DNA of 36,269 nt from an uncultured Marinilabiliaceae bacterium (GCA_937920475.1 CALEUX010000104.1:1-36269); one strand, 5' to 3'. Shown: positions 16,206-25,468, numbered from the stretch's first letter. The notes: generated from the sequence alone by a model not told the origin. A program made the numbers and translations.

Positions 16206-17990
16206 ATGAATAAATTAGTGTTTCTTTTTCTGCCAGCAGTGATCATGTTGTTTGGTACACCTAACCAAACAAATGGACAGGATTTCAAACAAAAAACATA
16301 TTGCAATCCTGTTAATATTGATTACGGCTACAGTCCTATACCTAATTTCAGTGAATGGGGCCGACACCGTGCAACAGCAGATCCTGTAATCGTAAACTAT
16401 AAAGGAGATTATTACCTGTTTAGTACCAACCAATGGGGCTATTGGTGGAGCAGCGATATGTTGAACTGGACATTTAATCCGCGAAAATTCTTACGCCCCT
16501 GGAATAAAGGATATTACGATGAACTGTGTGCTCCAGCTGTTGGAATTATCGGGGACACTATGATTGTTTTTGGTTCTACATACACTAAAGAGTTTACCAT
16601 TTGGATGAGCACAAATCCCAAAGAAAACGAATGGAAGCCGTTGGTAGATCGTTTTGAAATTGGCGGGTGGGATCCCGATTTTTTCACCGATGATGATGGA
16701 CGGTTATACATGTATAATGGAAGTAGTAACAAGTATCCGTTGTATGGAATAGAATTGAACCGAAAAACCCTGCAACCCATAGGTACCCGAAAAGAAGTTT
16801 TATTGTTAGAGCCATGGCGTTACGGCTGGCAACGCTTTGGCGAACATATGGACAATACTTTTCTAGATCCTTTTATTGAAGGAGCTCACATGACCAGGTA
16901 TAATGGGAAATACTATTTTCAGTATGGCGCACCAGGAACCGAATTCAGCGGTTATGCCGATGGCGTGGCTGTTGGCAATAACCCACTGGGTCCGTTTGTA
17001 CCACAATCTGACCCGCTCAGCATGAAGTCGGGTGGATTTGCGCGAGGTGCCGGGCATGGAAGCACATTCAGGGATAACAACGGATATTACTGGCATGTAA
17101 GCACCATTATGATAAGTGTAAAGAATAATTTTGAAAGACGACTTGGAATTTGGCCGGCAGGATTTGATGAAGATGGAGTAATGTGGTGCAATACAGCATT
17201 TGGCGATTATCCACTTTTTTTACCTGAAGATGCCAAAAAACAGCAGAAATCACGACCCGACTGGTACCTGCTTAATTTCAAAAAACCGATAACCGTCTCC
17301 TCAACTTATGGAGGCTTTCATGCCAATAATGCCAACGATGAAAATCTAAAAACTTATTGGTGCGCTAAAACCGGAGATCGTGGAGAATGGATACAAACCG
17401 ATTTGGGGAGTGTTTCAACCGTGCATGCCATTCAAATCAATTATGCCGATCAGGATGTTTCCTTCCCAGCTGATATGGATACCGTTTTTATAGGAAAATC
17501 CACTGGCTTGTTTCATCAGTATAAACTGTTTTACTCAACTGATGGGAAAAAATGGAAGCTGCTTGCTGACAAAAGCCAAAACAAAACTGATGTGCCTCAC
17601 GATTACATCGAATTAAAAACTACGGTTCAAGCCCGCTTCATCAAACTTGAAAATATTACCGTACCTGCCGGGAAATTTGCAATTAGCGGATTAAGGATTT
17701 TTGGCAATGGAAACGGAAAAAAGCCCGATACGGTAAATAATTTCATGGTGCTGAGAACCGAAAAAGACAAGCGAAGTGCATGGATTCGCTGGAGCCCCGT
17801 TGCCAATGCATTTGCTTACAATATCTATTATGGTATTCATCCCGATAAACTCTACAATTGTGTGATGGTTCATGATTTTAATGAATACTGGTTTAAAGCT
17901 ATGGACAACCAGAAAACCTATTATTTTACCATTGAAGCTATTAATGAAAACGGAGTCTCCGAAAAATATGAAATCCTAAAAGTTGAATAA
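16206..17990 (+). CDS. GH43-like glycoside hydrolase with F5/8C and FN3 domains
   Basis: This is a secreted (signal peptide 1-24, ending TNGQ) five-bladed propeller enzyme, probably cutting side chains or terminal sugars. The GH43 domain (about 28-340) shows the catalytic triad: base Asp59 in ATADPVIV, pKa-tuning Asp156 in GGWDPDFF and acid Glu225 in FIEGAHMTRYNGKYYF. A discoidin (F5/8 type C, CBM32-like) domain follows at about 365-500 (WCAKTGDRGEWIQTDLG to ARFIKLENITVPAGKFAISGLRIFG), then an FN3-like domain (about 505-594). It stops at 17990 and the next gene starts at 17991, so the two are tightly co-translated. It sits between two GH144 genes, yet no GH43 activity on beta-1,2-glucan is known to me; specificity (for example arabinose, galactose or xylose decorations) is open. 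Confidence 0.82.
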   Translation: MNKLVFLFLPAVIMLFGTPNQTNGQDFKQKTYCNPVNIDYGYSPIPNFSEWGRHRATADPVIVNYKGDYYLFSTNQWGYWWSSDMLNWTFNPRKFLRPWNKGYYDELCAPAVGIIGDTMIVFGSTYTKEFTIWMSTNPKENEWKPLVDRFEIGGWDPDFFTDDDGRLYMYNGSSNKYPLYGIELNRKTLQPIGTRKEVLLLEPWRYGWQRFGEHMDNTFLDPFIEGAHMTRYNGKYYFQYGAPGTEFSGYADGVAVGNNPLGPFVPQSDPLSMKSGGFARGAGHGSTFRDNNGYYWHVSTIMISVKNNFERRLGIWPAGFDEDGVMWCNTAFGDYPLFLPEDAKKQQKSRPDWYLLNFKKPITVSSTYGGFHANNANDENLKTYWCAKTGDRGEWIQTDLGSVSTVHAIQINYADQDVSFPADMDTVFIGKSTGLFHQYKLFYSTDGKKWKLLADKSQNKTDVPHDYIELKTTVQARFIKLENITVPAGKFAISGLRIFGNGNGKKPDTVNNFMVLRTEKDKRSAWIRWSPVANAFAYNIYYGIHPDKLYNCVMVHDFNEYWFKAMDNQKTYYFTIEAINENGVSEKYEILKVE

Positions 17991-20390
17991 ATGAAGTTAT
18001 CCTTGATATTGGTTGGCTGGATTATTAGCTTTTGGCATTACTCTTTTGGGCAGGAGGCTGTTTTCTTCACCGAAGGAACCAGCATGTCCTATTACGATCA
18101 GGGCATTGTGAATTTAGGTGACCTGGGTGGAAGCTCCTTTGAATATGCCCATCCCCCGGGAGCCCCACAATGGAACGATAAAGTACCCTGCTCTACATTT
18201 GCCTGGCAAGGAAACACTTCTCTGAAATTCAATTACACTTCTGCTGCAAATGGAAACTGGCAAGTTACCATATATCGAAACGACTGGTCAACAGCTAACT
18301 TAACCAACATGGACTCTCTCTCCTTTTACTTGTATTCAGAGATTGGTATTCCCGCCTCAGCGCTTCCTATGATAGGATTGAAGGCTAATAAAAAAAGTAG
18401 CGGCGGCGATGCTGTTTCAAAATTATATGCTTTAGCTGATTACAACATTGAGGTTCCGGCTGGCAAATGGACAAAAATCAGACTGCCGCTCAACATAGTT
18501 ATAGGCGATTCTGAAAACCAAAACTTAAACTTTGGTGAAATTAAGGGTATTGTGTTTAATCAGTCGGAAACCAATAACACATCACGTTTATTATTAATCG
18601 ACAATATACTGGCCTATAAATGGCAGGACGAAATTCCCTCTGTTGAAAATCTCCAAATAACTGGTTACGACAGCCATATTGAACTTACCTGGAACGCACC
18701 ATTTGAAGAATTAACATACAGGGTGTTGGCTTCATTTGATAACGGTCAATCTTTTACGATTCGCTCGCAAACTACAAGCAGTTACTTTCTGGATTTTATT
18801 CCGGCAAATGTTAAAACCAAACCAATAATATATCGTGTAGTTACAATAGCTCAGGAAAGAGAATCAGAACCTGTAGTAGCTACAGCTGCAACCCGCGATT
18901 TTACAGATGATGAATTAAAGAATATGGTTCAAAGGTATGCCTTTCGCTATTTTTGGCAAGGCGCCCACCAAAGCAGCGGTATGGCTTTGGAACGCAGTAA
19001 CGGCGATGGCCTGACAGTGGCTTCGGGGGCAACAGGTATGGGGCTTCTGGCCATGATTGTTGCATACGACCGTGAATATGAATCCAGAGAAGCTATAAAA
19101 GACCGCATTCTTAAAATTCTTGCCTCCCTAAAAAATTGCGATCGCCACTATGGCGCATGGTCGCATTGGTATAATGGTAACACTTTAAAAACCATTCCAT
19201 TCGGGCCCAATGATGATGGTGGCGATATTGTAGAAACGGCCTATGTTGCCCAGGGGCTTATGGGTGTTCGGAATTATTTTTCAGAAAATGATGAGAAATC
19301 TATTCTGATACGAAGCAGCGCAACCCAGCTATGGGAATCCATCAATTGGGACTGGTATCGCAATGGCAACCAAAATGTATTAACCTGGCACTGGTCTCCA
19401 ATCACAGGCTTCTTAAAAAACATGAAGGTTTCCGGGTGGGACGAGTGTCTGGCAGCATATATCATGGCTGCATCATCGCCAACGCATGGCATCCCAAAAG
19501 AAGTTTATGAACAAGGATGGGCTCGCAACGGGAATATGGTTAACAGCCGGAGTTTTTATGGCTACAACATTAAACTTTCTCCCGATTGGGGTGGCCCGCT
19601 ATTCTGGCTTCACTATAGTTTTCTGGGCATTAACCCGCGTGGGTTATCCGATAAATATGCCCATTACTGGACAGAACACATCAATACTGTAAGAATTCAT
19701 CATGCCTATGCCATTGAAAATCCCTTAAACCATCCAGGATATAGCCATAAATGCTGGGGACTAACGGCCAGTGATAGCCCCTATGGCTACACCGCACATC
19801 AACCATGGGCCAACGACAATGGCACCATTAGTCCTACTGCTGCCCTGGCGAGCATGCCCTATGCCCCAAAGGAGGCATTGAATGCTCTTAAATACTTCTA
19901 TCGTGAACGTGGAAAGGACTTATTTGGAATTTATGGCCCATACGATGCTTTTAACGACCGGTTGAATTGGGTACAGAAATCCTATATTGGTATCGATCAG
20001 GGGCCAATAGTTATTATGATTGAAAACCAACGTTCAGGATTGCTGTGGAACTATGTAATGAAAGACCCTGATTTACAGATCGGTCTTAATAAACTTGGTT
20101 TTTCGTATGAAACCACTAATAATAAAGAACAACAAAAAACAGATGATATTAAACTATTTCCTAATCCAACTCAAAATGCGCTTTCCTTAGTTATTCCAAA
20201 TCAAATAAATGGACAGGCTGTCGTGGTGAAATTATTCAACATGGAAGGTAAAAATATATTTACAAAATCCTTTCAGCCTTTAACACCCGAATATACATTG
20301 AATTTACACCAAATACCAAACGGGCTCTATTTAATTGAAATCACCACAGACAAAGTCAGGTTCCAGAGCAAACTGGTAATTAAAAAATAA
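17991..20390 (+). CDS. GH144-type beta-1,2-glucanase with T9SS domain (second copy)
   Basis: This is a multidomain paralogue of the enzyme at 14769. A signal peptide ends at SFGQ. Residues about 22-210 form a beta-sandwich module resembling a carbohydrate-binding domain (SLSFYLYSE, GKWTKIRLPL, IDNILAYKW), and about 218-300 form an FN3-like linker. The GH144 catalytic domain runs from about 304 to 705 (FRYFWQGAHQSSGMALERS, GATGMGLLAMIVAYDR, DDGGDIVETAYVAQGLM, WDWY, WHWSP, WDECLAAYIMAASSPTHG, GGPLFWLHYSFLGINPRG, CWGLTASDSP, IDQGPIVIMIENQRSGLLW). The last 79 residues, from KLFPNPTQN at 721, are a T9SS type A sorting domain. The enzyme is therefore released or anchored outside the cell, where it would cut polymer, while the first copy is a lipoprotein. 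The start directly abuts the GH43 stop. 189 bases separate it from the GH3 gene. Confidence 0.88.
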   Translation: MKLSLILVGWIISFWHYSFGQEAVFFTEGTSMSYYDQGIVNLGDLGGSSFEYAHPPGAPQWNDKVPCSTFAWQGNTSLKFNYTSAANGNWQVTIYRNDWSTANLTNMDSLSFYLYSEIGIPASALPMIGLKANKKSSGGDAVSKLYALADYNIEVPAGKWTKIRLPLNIVIGDSENQNLNFGEIKGIVFNQSETNNTSRLLLIDNILAYKWQDEIPSVENLQITGYDSHIELTWNAPFEELTYRVLASFDNGQSFTIRSQTTSSYFLDFIPANVKTKPIIYRVVTIAQERESEPVVATAATRDFTDDELKNMVQRYAFRYFWQGAHQSSGMALERSNGDGLTVASGATGMGLLAMIVAYDREYESREAIKDRILKILASLKNCDRHYGAWSHWYNGNTLKTIPFGPNDDGGDIVETAYVAQGLMGVRNYFSENDEKSILIRSSATQLWESINWDWYRNGNQNVLTWHWSPITGFLKNMKVSGWDECLAAYIMAASSPTHGIPKEVYEQGWARNGNMVNSRSFYGYNIKLSPDWGGPLFWLHYSFLGINPRGLSDKYAHYWTEHINTVRIHHAYAIENPLNHPGYSHKCWGLTASDSPYGYTAHQPWANDNGTISPTAALASMPYAPKEALNALKYFYRERGKDLFGIYGPYDAFNDRLNWVQKSYIGIDQGPIVIMIENQRSGLLWNYVMKDPDLQIGLNKLGFSYETTNNKEQQKTDDIKLFPNPTQNALSLVIPNQINGQAVVVKLFNMEGKNIFTKSFQPLTPEYTLNLHQIPNGLYLIEITTDKVRFQSKLVIKK

Positions 20391-20579
20391 GCGATGCAAA
20401 CTAAAGCAGATATCATTGTACTTAAGTAAATCGCTATATAGGATTGGGACTCAAATTGCACCAATTAGAATTCTTTGCAGCCTGCTGAAGCGTGGGTGAA
20501 TATTAATCCCGATCACTAACCCTTTTATAAAACCGCAATTCTGCAAAATTGAAAAAATAAAAGATGACTAAATGATAAG

Positions 20580-22865
20580 ATGACCATGAAGAGATTTGAC
20601 CTTTTAACATTAATTATTGTCGTGTTTTCAGCCTGTGGGCGAACAAGCCATGAAACTGAAATGGACAAATACATCAGTAAATTGATGAGCCAAATGACCA
20701 TTGAAGAAAAAATAGGACAGCTAAATCTGATAACACCAGGTGGAGGTATTCCTACAGGTGCAGCAGTAAGCACCGATGTAGAAACGAAAATAAAAGAAGG
20801 AAATGTGGGCGGTATTTTTGGCATAACAGGGCCGGAGAAAATTCGCCAGGCACAACAACTGGCCGTTGAGCACAGCCGTTTAAAAATCCCCTTGCTTTTC
20901 GGTTCAGATATTATCCATGGATACAAAACCATATTTCCAATTCCGCTGGGTTTATCGTGCAGTTGGGACATGGAACTGATTGAAAAAACCGCACGTACTG
21001 CAGCTGAAGAAGCCACAGCAGATGGCCTTAACTGGAACTTTTCACCCATGGTTGACATATCCCGGGACCCCAGGTGGGGCAGAGTAGCCGAAGGGGCTGG
21101 TGAAGATCCTTATCTGGGCTCAGAAATCGCCAAAGCTATGGTTCGTGGTTATCAGGGCAACGACCTCACCAGCAACAATACACTAATGGCCACAGTTAAG
21201 CACTTTGCCCTTTATGGAGCATCCGAAGCCGGACGCGATTACAACACTGTTGATATGAGCAGGCTGCGCATGTACAACGTCTATTTACCACCCTTCAGGG
21301 CAGCAATTGATGCTGGTGTTGGATGCGTTATGACTTCATTTAATGATGTAGATGGCATACCTGCAAGCGGGAATAAATGGCTTCTCACCGACCTGCTCCG
21401 AAACAACTGGAAATTCGATGGTTTTGTAGTATCAGATTACACCTCGGTAAATGAAATGGTGGATCACGGCCTTGGCGATTTGCAAGCCGTTTCAGCTCTG
21501 GCTCTAAAAGCCGGATTGGATATGGATATGGTTGGCGAAGGCTTTCTTACAACCCTGAAAAAATCATTAGAAGAAGGGAAATTATCATTGAATGACATCA
21601 ACAGGGCTTGTCGCCGAATACTCGAAGCCAAGTACAAATTAGGCTTATTTAGCGACCCATACCGTTACATTGACGAGTCGCGCCCTGAAAAGACTATTCT
21701 GACTGCTCAAACCAGAGAAATTGCCCGTGATGCAGCTGCCCGGTCGTTTGTGTTACTTAAAAACGATAAAAACCTGTTGCCCTTAAAAAAGGACAGAAAT
21801 ATTGCCTTAATTGGCCCATTAGCTAACAATAAAAACAATATGCTTGGAACATGGGCTGTATCAGGCGATCCACAATTATCAATTACCGTATTGGAAGGTT
21901 TAAAGAATGCAACAGGCAATAACTCCAATATTCATTATGCCAAAGGTGCCAACATATCCGATGACCCCGAATTTGCCCAGAAAGTGAATGTATTCGGCAC
22001 CCGTATTGATATTGATGAACGTACGCCCCAAGCCATGATAAACGAAGCTTTAATGCTGGCAAAGCGGTCAGATGTTGTGGTAGCAGTAATTGGTGAAGCA
22101 TCAGAGATGAGTGGCGAATCATCCAGCCGGTCTTCCATATCGCTCCCCGATAGTCAAAAAAAACTCATCAGAGCCTTGGCAAATACCAAAAAACCTCTGA
22201 TTTTGGTTTTAATGACCGGACGCCCCTTGGCTTTGGAAGAAGAAATTCAGTTGGCCGATGCTATATTGCTTACCTGGCACCCGGGAATTGAAGCCGGTAA
22301 CGCCATTGCCGATGTCCTCTTTGGCAAATACAATCCATCTGGAAAACTCACCATGACATTTCCGCGTAATGTAGGTCAGGTACCCATATATTATAATCAC
22401 CGAACAACCGGCCGCCCAAATTCAGGCGATGAATTTCAGAAATTCAGATCGAATTATCTGGATGTACCAAACTCTCCACAGTTTTCGTTTGGGTATGGCT
22501 TAAGCTATACCACTTTTGCTTACAGCAATATAATGCTTAGCAAAAATTATATGAATAGCAACGAAAAAATAACTGCCAGCATAAAGCTGACCAATACCGG
22601 CAAGGTAGATGGAGAAGAAGTGGTTCAGTTATACATTTACGACAAAATCAGAAGTATCACACAGCCTGTCAAAGAACTTAAAGGTTTTCAGAAAATATTT
22701 TTAAAAGCCGGAGAATCCAAAGATGTACATTTCACCATTGGAATTAACGAACTGGCATTTTACCATCATGACATGAGTTTTAAAGCTGAAGCCGGAGAAT
22801 TTGTAATTTACATTGGAACCAATTCTGACGAGACAATTTCAGATGTGATTACATTAACAGAATAG
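20580..22865 (+). CDS. GH3 beta-glucosidase, lipoprotein
   Basis: This enzyme releases glucose from beta-gluco-oligosaccharides and should finish breakdown of sophoro-oligosaccharides in this PUL; the B. thetaiotaomicron GH3 enzyme BT_3567 is a known example with that preference. A lipobox VFSAC (Cys19) suggests a lipid anchor. The N-terminal GH3 barrel (about 28-360) contains FGSDIIHGYKTIFPIPLGLS, RDPRWGRVAEGAGEDPYLGS, KHFALYG and the nucleophile Asp286 in GFVVSDYTSV. The C-terminal GH3 domain (about 385-610) contains AARSFVLLKND and the GEASEMSGESSSR loop expected to hold the acid/base Glu. An Fn3-like domain closes the protein (about 670-755). At 761 residues it is standard. Start is the ATG at 20580 or 20586; both fit. 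It follows the second GH144 gene on the same strand. Confidence 0.92.
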   Translation: MTMKRFDLLTLIIVVFSACGRTSHETEMDKYISKLMSQMTIEEKIGQLNLITPGGGIPTGAAVSTDVETKIKEGNVGGIFGITGPEKIRQAQQLAVEHSRLKIPLLFGSDIIHGYKTIFPIPLGLSCSWDMELIEKTARTAAEEATADGLNWNFSPMVDISRDPRWGRVAEGAGEDPYLGSEIAKAMVRGYQGNDLTSNNTLMATVKHFALYGASEAGRDYNTVDMSRLRMYNVYLPPFRAAIDAGVGCVMTSFNDVDGIPASGNKWLLTDLLRNNWKFDGFVVSDYTSVNEMVDHGLGDLQAVSALALKAGLDMDMVGEGFLTTLKKSLEEGKLSLNDINRACRRILEAKYKLGLFSDPYRYIDESRPEKTILTAQTREIARDAAARSFVLLKNDKNLLPLKKDRNIALIGPLANNKNNMLGTWAVSGDPQLSITVLEGLKNATGNNSNIHYAKGANISDDPEFAQKVNVFGTRIDIDERTPQAMINEALMLAKRSDVVVAVIGEASEMSGESSSRSSISLPDSQKKLIRALANTKKPLILVLMTGRPLALEEEIQLADAILLTWHPGIEAGNAIADVLFGKYNPSGKLTMTFPRNVGQVPIYYNHRTTGRPNSGDEFQKFRSNYLDVPNSPQFSFGYGLSYTTFAYSNIMLSKNYMNSNEKITASIKLTNTGKVDGEEVVQLYIYDKIRSITQPVKELKGFQKIFLKAGESKDVHFTIGINELAFYHHDMSFKAEAGEFVIYIGTNSDETISDVITLTE

Positions 22866-23033
22866 ATGGAACCTTAGACAAAAAGGTTTAAAAATAACAA
22901 CACAATGGGAAATCACCATCAACAGGCAGCACCTTTGATTGCCCCATTGTGTTTAATTTCTAATAACAATTTGTGTTTCAAAATAACTGTCGTACTTTTA
23001 ATTTTCGAATTCAAAAACCATTTAAATGCAGAT

Positions 23034-23882
23034 ATGATAAGAAATTTAACATCCTTAACCATCCTTGTACTTTTAGTTTTTAAAAGCGTTACCCTTGATG
23101 CCCAACACAAAACAAGTTTTAATGTGGCCACTTTTAATCTTCGGTTCGATACGCCTAACGATGGTGAAAATGCCTGGCCCAATCGAAAAGAGTTTGTAAA
23201 GAATCTGATTGCCTATCATGAATTCGACATTATGGGCACACAGGAGTTGTTGCATAGTCAGATTAAAGATTTGCTAGAAATGGATGGCTGGGCATATACA
23301 GGGGCCGGACGTGATGATGGATTAACTGGTGGTGAACATTCTGCCATTTTCTATAATAAAGAGCGGTTTAAGCTGTTGACCTCCGGCGATTTCTGGTTTA
23401 GTGAAACCCCTGAGATTCCATCCAAAGGCTGGGACGCCACCTGCTGTAACAGAATTTGCTCATGGGCGAAATTCCGCGATACAAAAAGTCGTAAGGAGTT
23501 TTATGTGTTCAATGCTCATTTCGACCATCAGGGTATTGAAGCCCGTCGTCAATCGGGACGACTCATCATCGAAAAAATAAAGGAGATTGCTAAAGGTTTA
23601 CCTGTTATTTTTTGCAGCGATTTAAACTCACCCCCCGACACAGAGCAGGTTCAGCATATCAGTTCCTTTTTGAATGATAGCTACCTGGTTTCAAAAACAA
23701 AACCCTACGGACCTGTGGGTACTTTTTCAGGTTTTAAAATGAATGCACCACTCGATGAGCGAATCGACTATGTTTTTGTATCGAAAGAATTTAAAGTGCA
23801 AAAATATGGAGCCTTAACCGATTTTCTGAACTATCGATTTCCATCCGACCATTTGCCGGTGGTAGTCAGGGTTTCTTTTTAG
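23034..23882 (+). CDS. Secreted endonuclease/exonuclease/phosphatase (EEP) family protein
   Basis: The EEP fold cuts phosphodiester or phosphomonoester bonds with a divalent metal. A signal peptide (1-23, ending LDAQ) puts it in the periplasm or outside. All expected catalytic residues are visible in 282 residues: Asn35 (ATFNLRFD), Glu71 (GTQELL), His162 (FNAHFDHQG), Asp196 and Asn198 (CSDLNSPPD), Asp245 (RIDYVFV) and the Asp272-His273 pair (SDHLPV). An ATG at 22905 would add 43 residues, but the ATG at 23034 starts a proper signal peptide. It is the last gene of the plus-strand PUL, 168 bases after the GH3 gene, and its stop lies 6 bases from the convergent nth gene. Substrate is unknown; removing phosphoglycerol-like groups from a substituted glucan is one idea. 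Confidence 0.82.
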   Translation: MIRNLTSLTILVLLVFKSVTLDAQHKTSFNVATFNLRFDTPNDGENAWPNRKEFVKNLIAYHEFDIMGTQELLHSQIKDLLEMDGWAYTGAGRDDGLTGGEHSAIFYNKERFKLLTSGDFWFSETPEIPSKGWDATCCNRICSWAKFRDTKSRKEFYVFNAHFDHQGIEARRQSGRLIIEKIKEIAKGLPVIFCSDLNSPPDTEQVQHISSFLNDSYLVSKTKPYGPVGTFSGFKMNAPLDERIDYVFVSKEFKVQKYGALTDFLNYRFPSDHLPVVVRVSF

Positions 23883-23888
23883 CCTGAA

Positions 23889-24536
23889 CTATTTTTCTGC
23901 TCCTTTATCCTTGAAATATTTGCAGAACTGACTAAGTCCGCAAGTCTCACATTTGGGCTTGCGGGCTATACAAACATACCTTCCGTGCAGAATTAACCAA
24001 TGATGCGCAATGGGCAAGAGTTCTTCAGGTAAATATTTAACCAGTTGCCGTTCGGTTTCCAGAGGTGTTTTGGCATTAACCGACAAACCTATGCGCGCTG
24101 CCACTCTGAAAACATGGGTGTCAACCGCCAAAGCCGGTTTATTAAACACCACCGAAGCAATAACATTGGCAGTCTTACGCCCCACTCCGGGCAGTTTCTG
24201 TAACTCATCCACATCGTCAGGTACAACCTCATTAAACTCACGAACCAGAGTTTGAGCCATGCCCAAAAGATTTTTACTCTTGCTGTTAGGATAACTGCAC
24301 GAGCGGATATACTCAAAAACCTCATCCACTTCCGCTTGGGCAAGCACTGCTGCATTGGGGAAACGATTAAAAAAAGCAGGCGTAATCTGATTAACCCGTT
24401 TATCGGTACATTGGGCCGATAAAATTACAGCCACTAACAATTCGTAAGGTGTATTGTAATGAAGCTCAGTCTCGGCCACAGGCATATTTTCCTGAAACCA
24501 TGAAATAACACTATCAAAAAGTTCTTTTCTCTTCAT
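23889..24536 (-). CDS. nth: Endonuclease III
   Basis: This is a DNA glycosylase/AP lyase of base excision repair that removes oxidised pyrimidines. The helix-hairpin-helix LPGVGRKTANV contains the catalytic Lys121, and Asp139 lies in VDTHVFRV. The [4Fe-4S] cluster ligands Cys189, Cys196, Cys199 and Cys205 keep the C-x6-C-x2-C-x5-C spacing. At 215 residues it matches the family. The ATG at 24536 starts the conserved sequence MKRKELF; an earlier in-frame ATG would overlap the upstream gene. It lies 5 bases after the barrel-like protein gene on the same strand, so they may be co-transcribed, although no functional link is obvious. Confidence 0.96.
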   Translation of the reverse strand: MKRKELFDSVISWFQENMPVAETELHYNTPYELLVAVILSAQCTDKRVNQITPAFFNRFPNAAVLAQAEVDEVFEYIRSCSYPNSKSKNLLGMAQTLVREFNEVVPDDVDELQKLPGVGRKTANVIASVVFNKPALAVDTHVFRVAARIGLSVNAKTPLETERQLVKYLPEELLPIAHHWLILHGRYVCIARKPKCETCGLSQFCKYFKDKGAEK

Positions 24537-24541
24537 AACAA

Positions 24542-25315
24542 CTACCTGAATAACGGCCCCATGCGCCAACTTAAGCCAAACCCATAAAACCAGTCGTTGG
24601 CGGGTTTATTAATACCTTTGCCAATATAAATATCAAATTGTAAATCTGTGCTTTGTTTATAGGTTAGTCCTGTGGCCCCTGATATTTGCGTATCATCACT
24701 TTTTTGAAATACTCCAATCAACTCCACAAACCCACCCAACTTATAATCAATTGGAAAACCCAATGCACCGGAAACCGGCACTTGAAAAGATTGAAAGTCC
24801 GTATCGATAACAAAACCTATATTGGCACCAATATCTAATTTTTTGGGCAAACTCCATCCGAAAGCACTTAATGCCTCAATCCCCCAACGCGCATCACTAA
24901 AATGTCGGGAGCCCGAGTTAGCCGGCACTAAACCACCTATAATGGCAATATCAGGCGACGAACCATTGGAAGTTGCCACCTGCGATTTAAACCCAATTTT
25001 CACAGGACTCATTCCGTTAACGCCATTGCCATTCACCGACAATTTTGAGTAAGCGCCTTCTAACCGGAGCTCAAACCCATCAGTAACACCCAAACGCAAA
25101 AGTGTAGTGTTCAAATTAAAAAAAGAGACTTTTAAACCCGACTCACGATCGCCTTCATAATGAAAGCCGGTTTCAATCTGGATAATGCCTTTGGGCAGAG
25201 CCATTGCGGTTTTTGTATGAGTTTTTCTGTCAGAACTCATATCCCCTAAGCTTTGTGCTCCAACCTTTAAACTAAAGCACAGTATTGTTATAATTACACA
25301 TAGCAGTTGTCGCAT
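24542..25315 (-). CDS. Putative outer-membrane beta-barrel protein (phenol MetA-like transporter family)
   Basis: The protein has a signal peptide (ending VGAQ near residue 21) followed by about 235 residues of alternating hydrophobic and polar short strands (IIQIETGFHYEGD, GLKVSFFNLNTTLLRLGVTDGFELRLEGAYSKL, VKIGFKSQVAT, LDIGANIGFVIDT, YKLGGFVELIGVF, TDLQFDIYIGKGIN, WFYGFGLSWR), the pattern of a small outer-membrane barrel. The strand DGFELRLE and the C-terminal DIYIGKGIN-type strand resemble the Phenol_MetA_deg transporter-like family common in Bacteroidota. The name implies no proven substrate here. It precedes nth by 5 bases. The hairpin-bearing 209-base gap upstream separates it from the TonB receptor gene. 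Confidence 0.65.
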   Translation of the reverse strand: MRQLLCVIITILCFSLKVGAQSLGDMSSDRKTHTKTAMALPKGIIQIETGFHYEGDRESGLKVSFFNLNTTLLRLGVTDGFELRLEGAYSKLSVNGNGVNGMSPVKIGFKSQVATSNGSSPDIAIIGGLVPANSGSRHFSDARWGIEALSAFGWSLPKKLDIGANIGFVIDTDFQSFQVPVSGALGFPIDYKLGGFVELIGVFQKSDDTQISGATGLTYKQSTDLQFDIYIGKGINKPANDWFYGFGLSWRMGPLFR

Positions 25316-25407
25316 CGTAATTTTATAATAGTTTCTCAGAAGCTTGTTTTAGGAAAAATCAAGCCTTCAATTAAGTACAATTAGCCAATATTAATACTGA
25401 TTGCAAG

Positions 25408-25468
25408 CCCAAAAACAAGTGACAGGCTAACAAAGTTCATCTCTATATGTTTCATTGTTAACCTGTCA
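25408..25468 (-). terminator. Inverted repeat, likely terminator of the TonB receptor transcript
   Basis: TGACAGGCTAAC (25421-25432) pairs with GTTAACCTGTCA (25457-25468) with one C-A mismatch over a 24-base loop. Read on the minus strand the stem is followed by CTTGTTTTTG, a T-rich tail. It lies 57 bases beyond the stop of the TonB receptor gene and ahead of the barrel-like gene at 25315. Confidence 0.5.

Noticed and set aside
20525-21058. 177-residue minus-strand frame opposite the start of the GH3 gene
   Set aside because: It overlaps the GH3 signal peptide and catalytic domain in antisense and shows no recognisable protein features.
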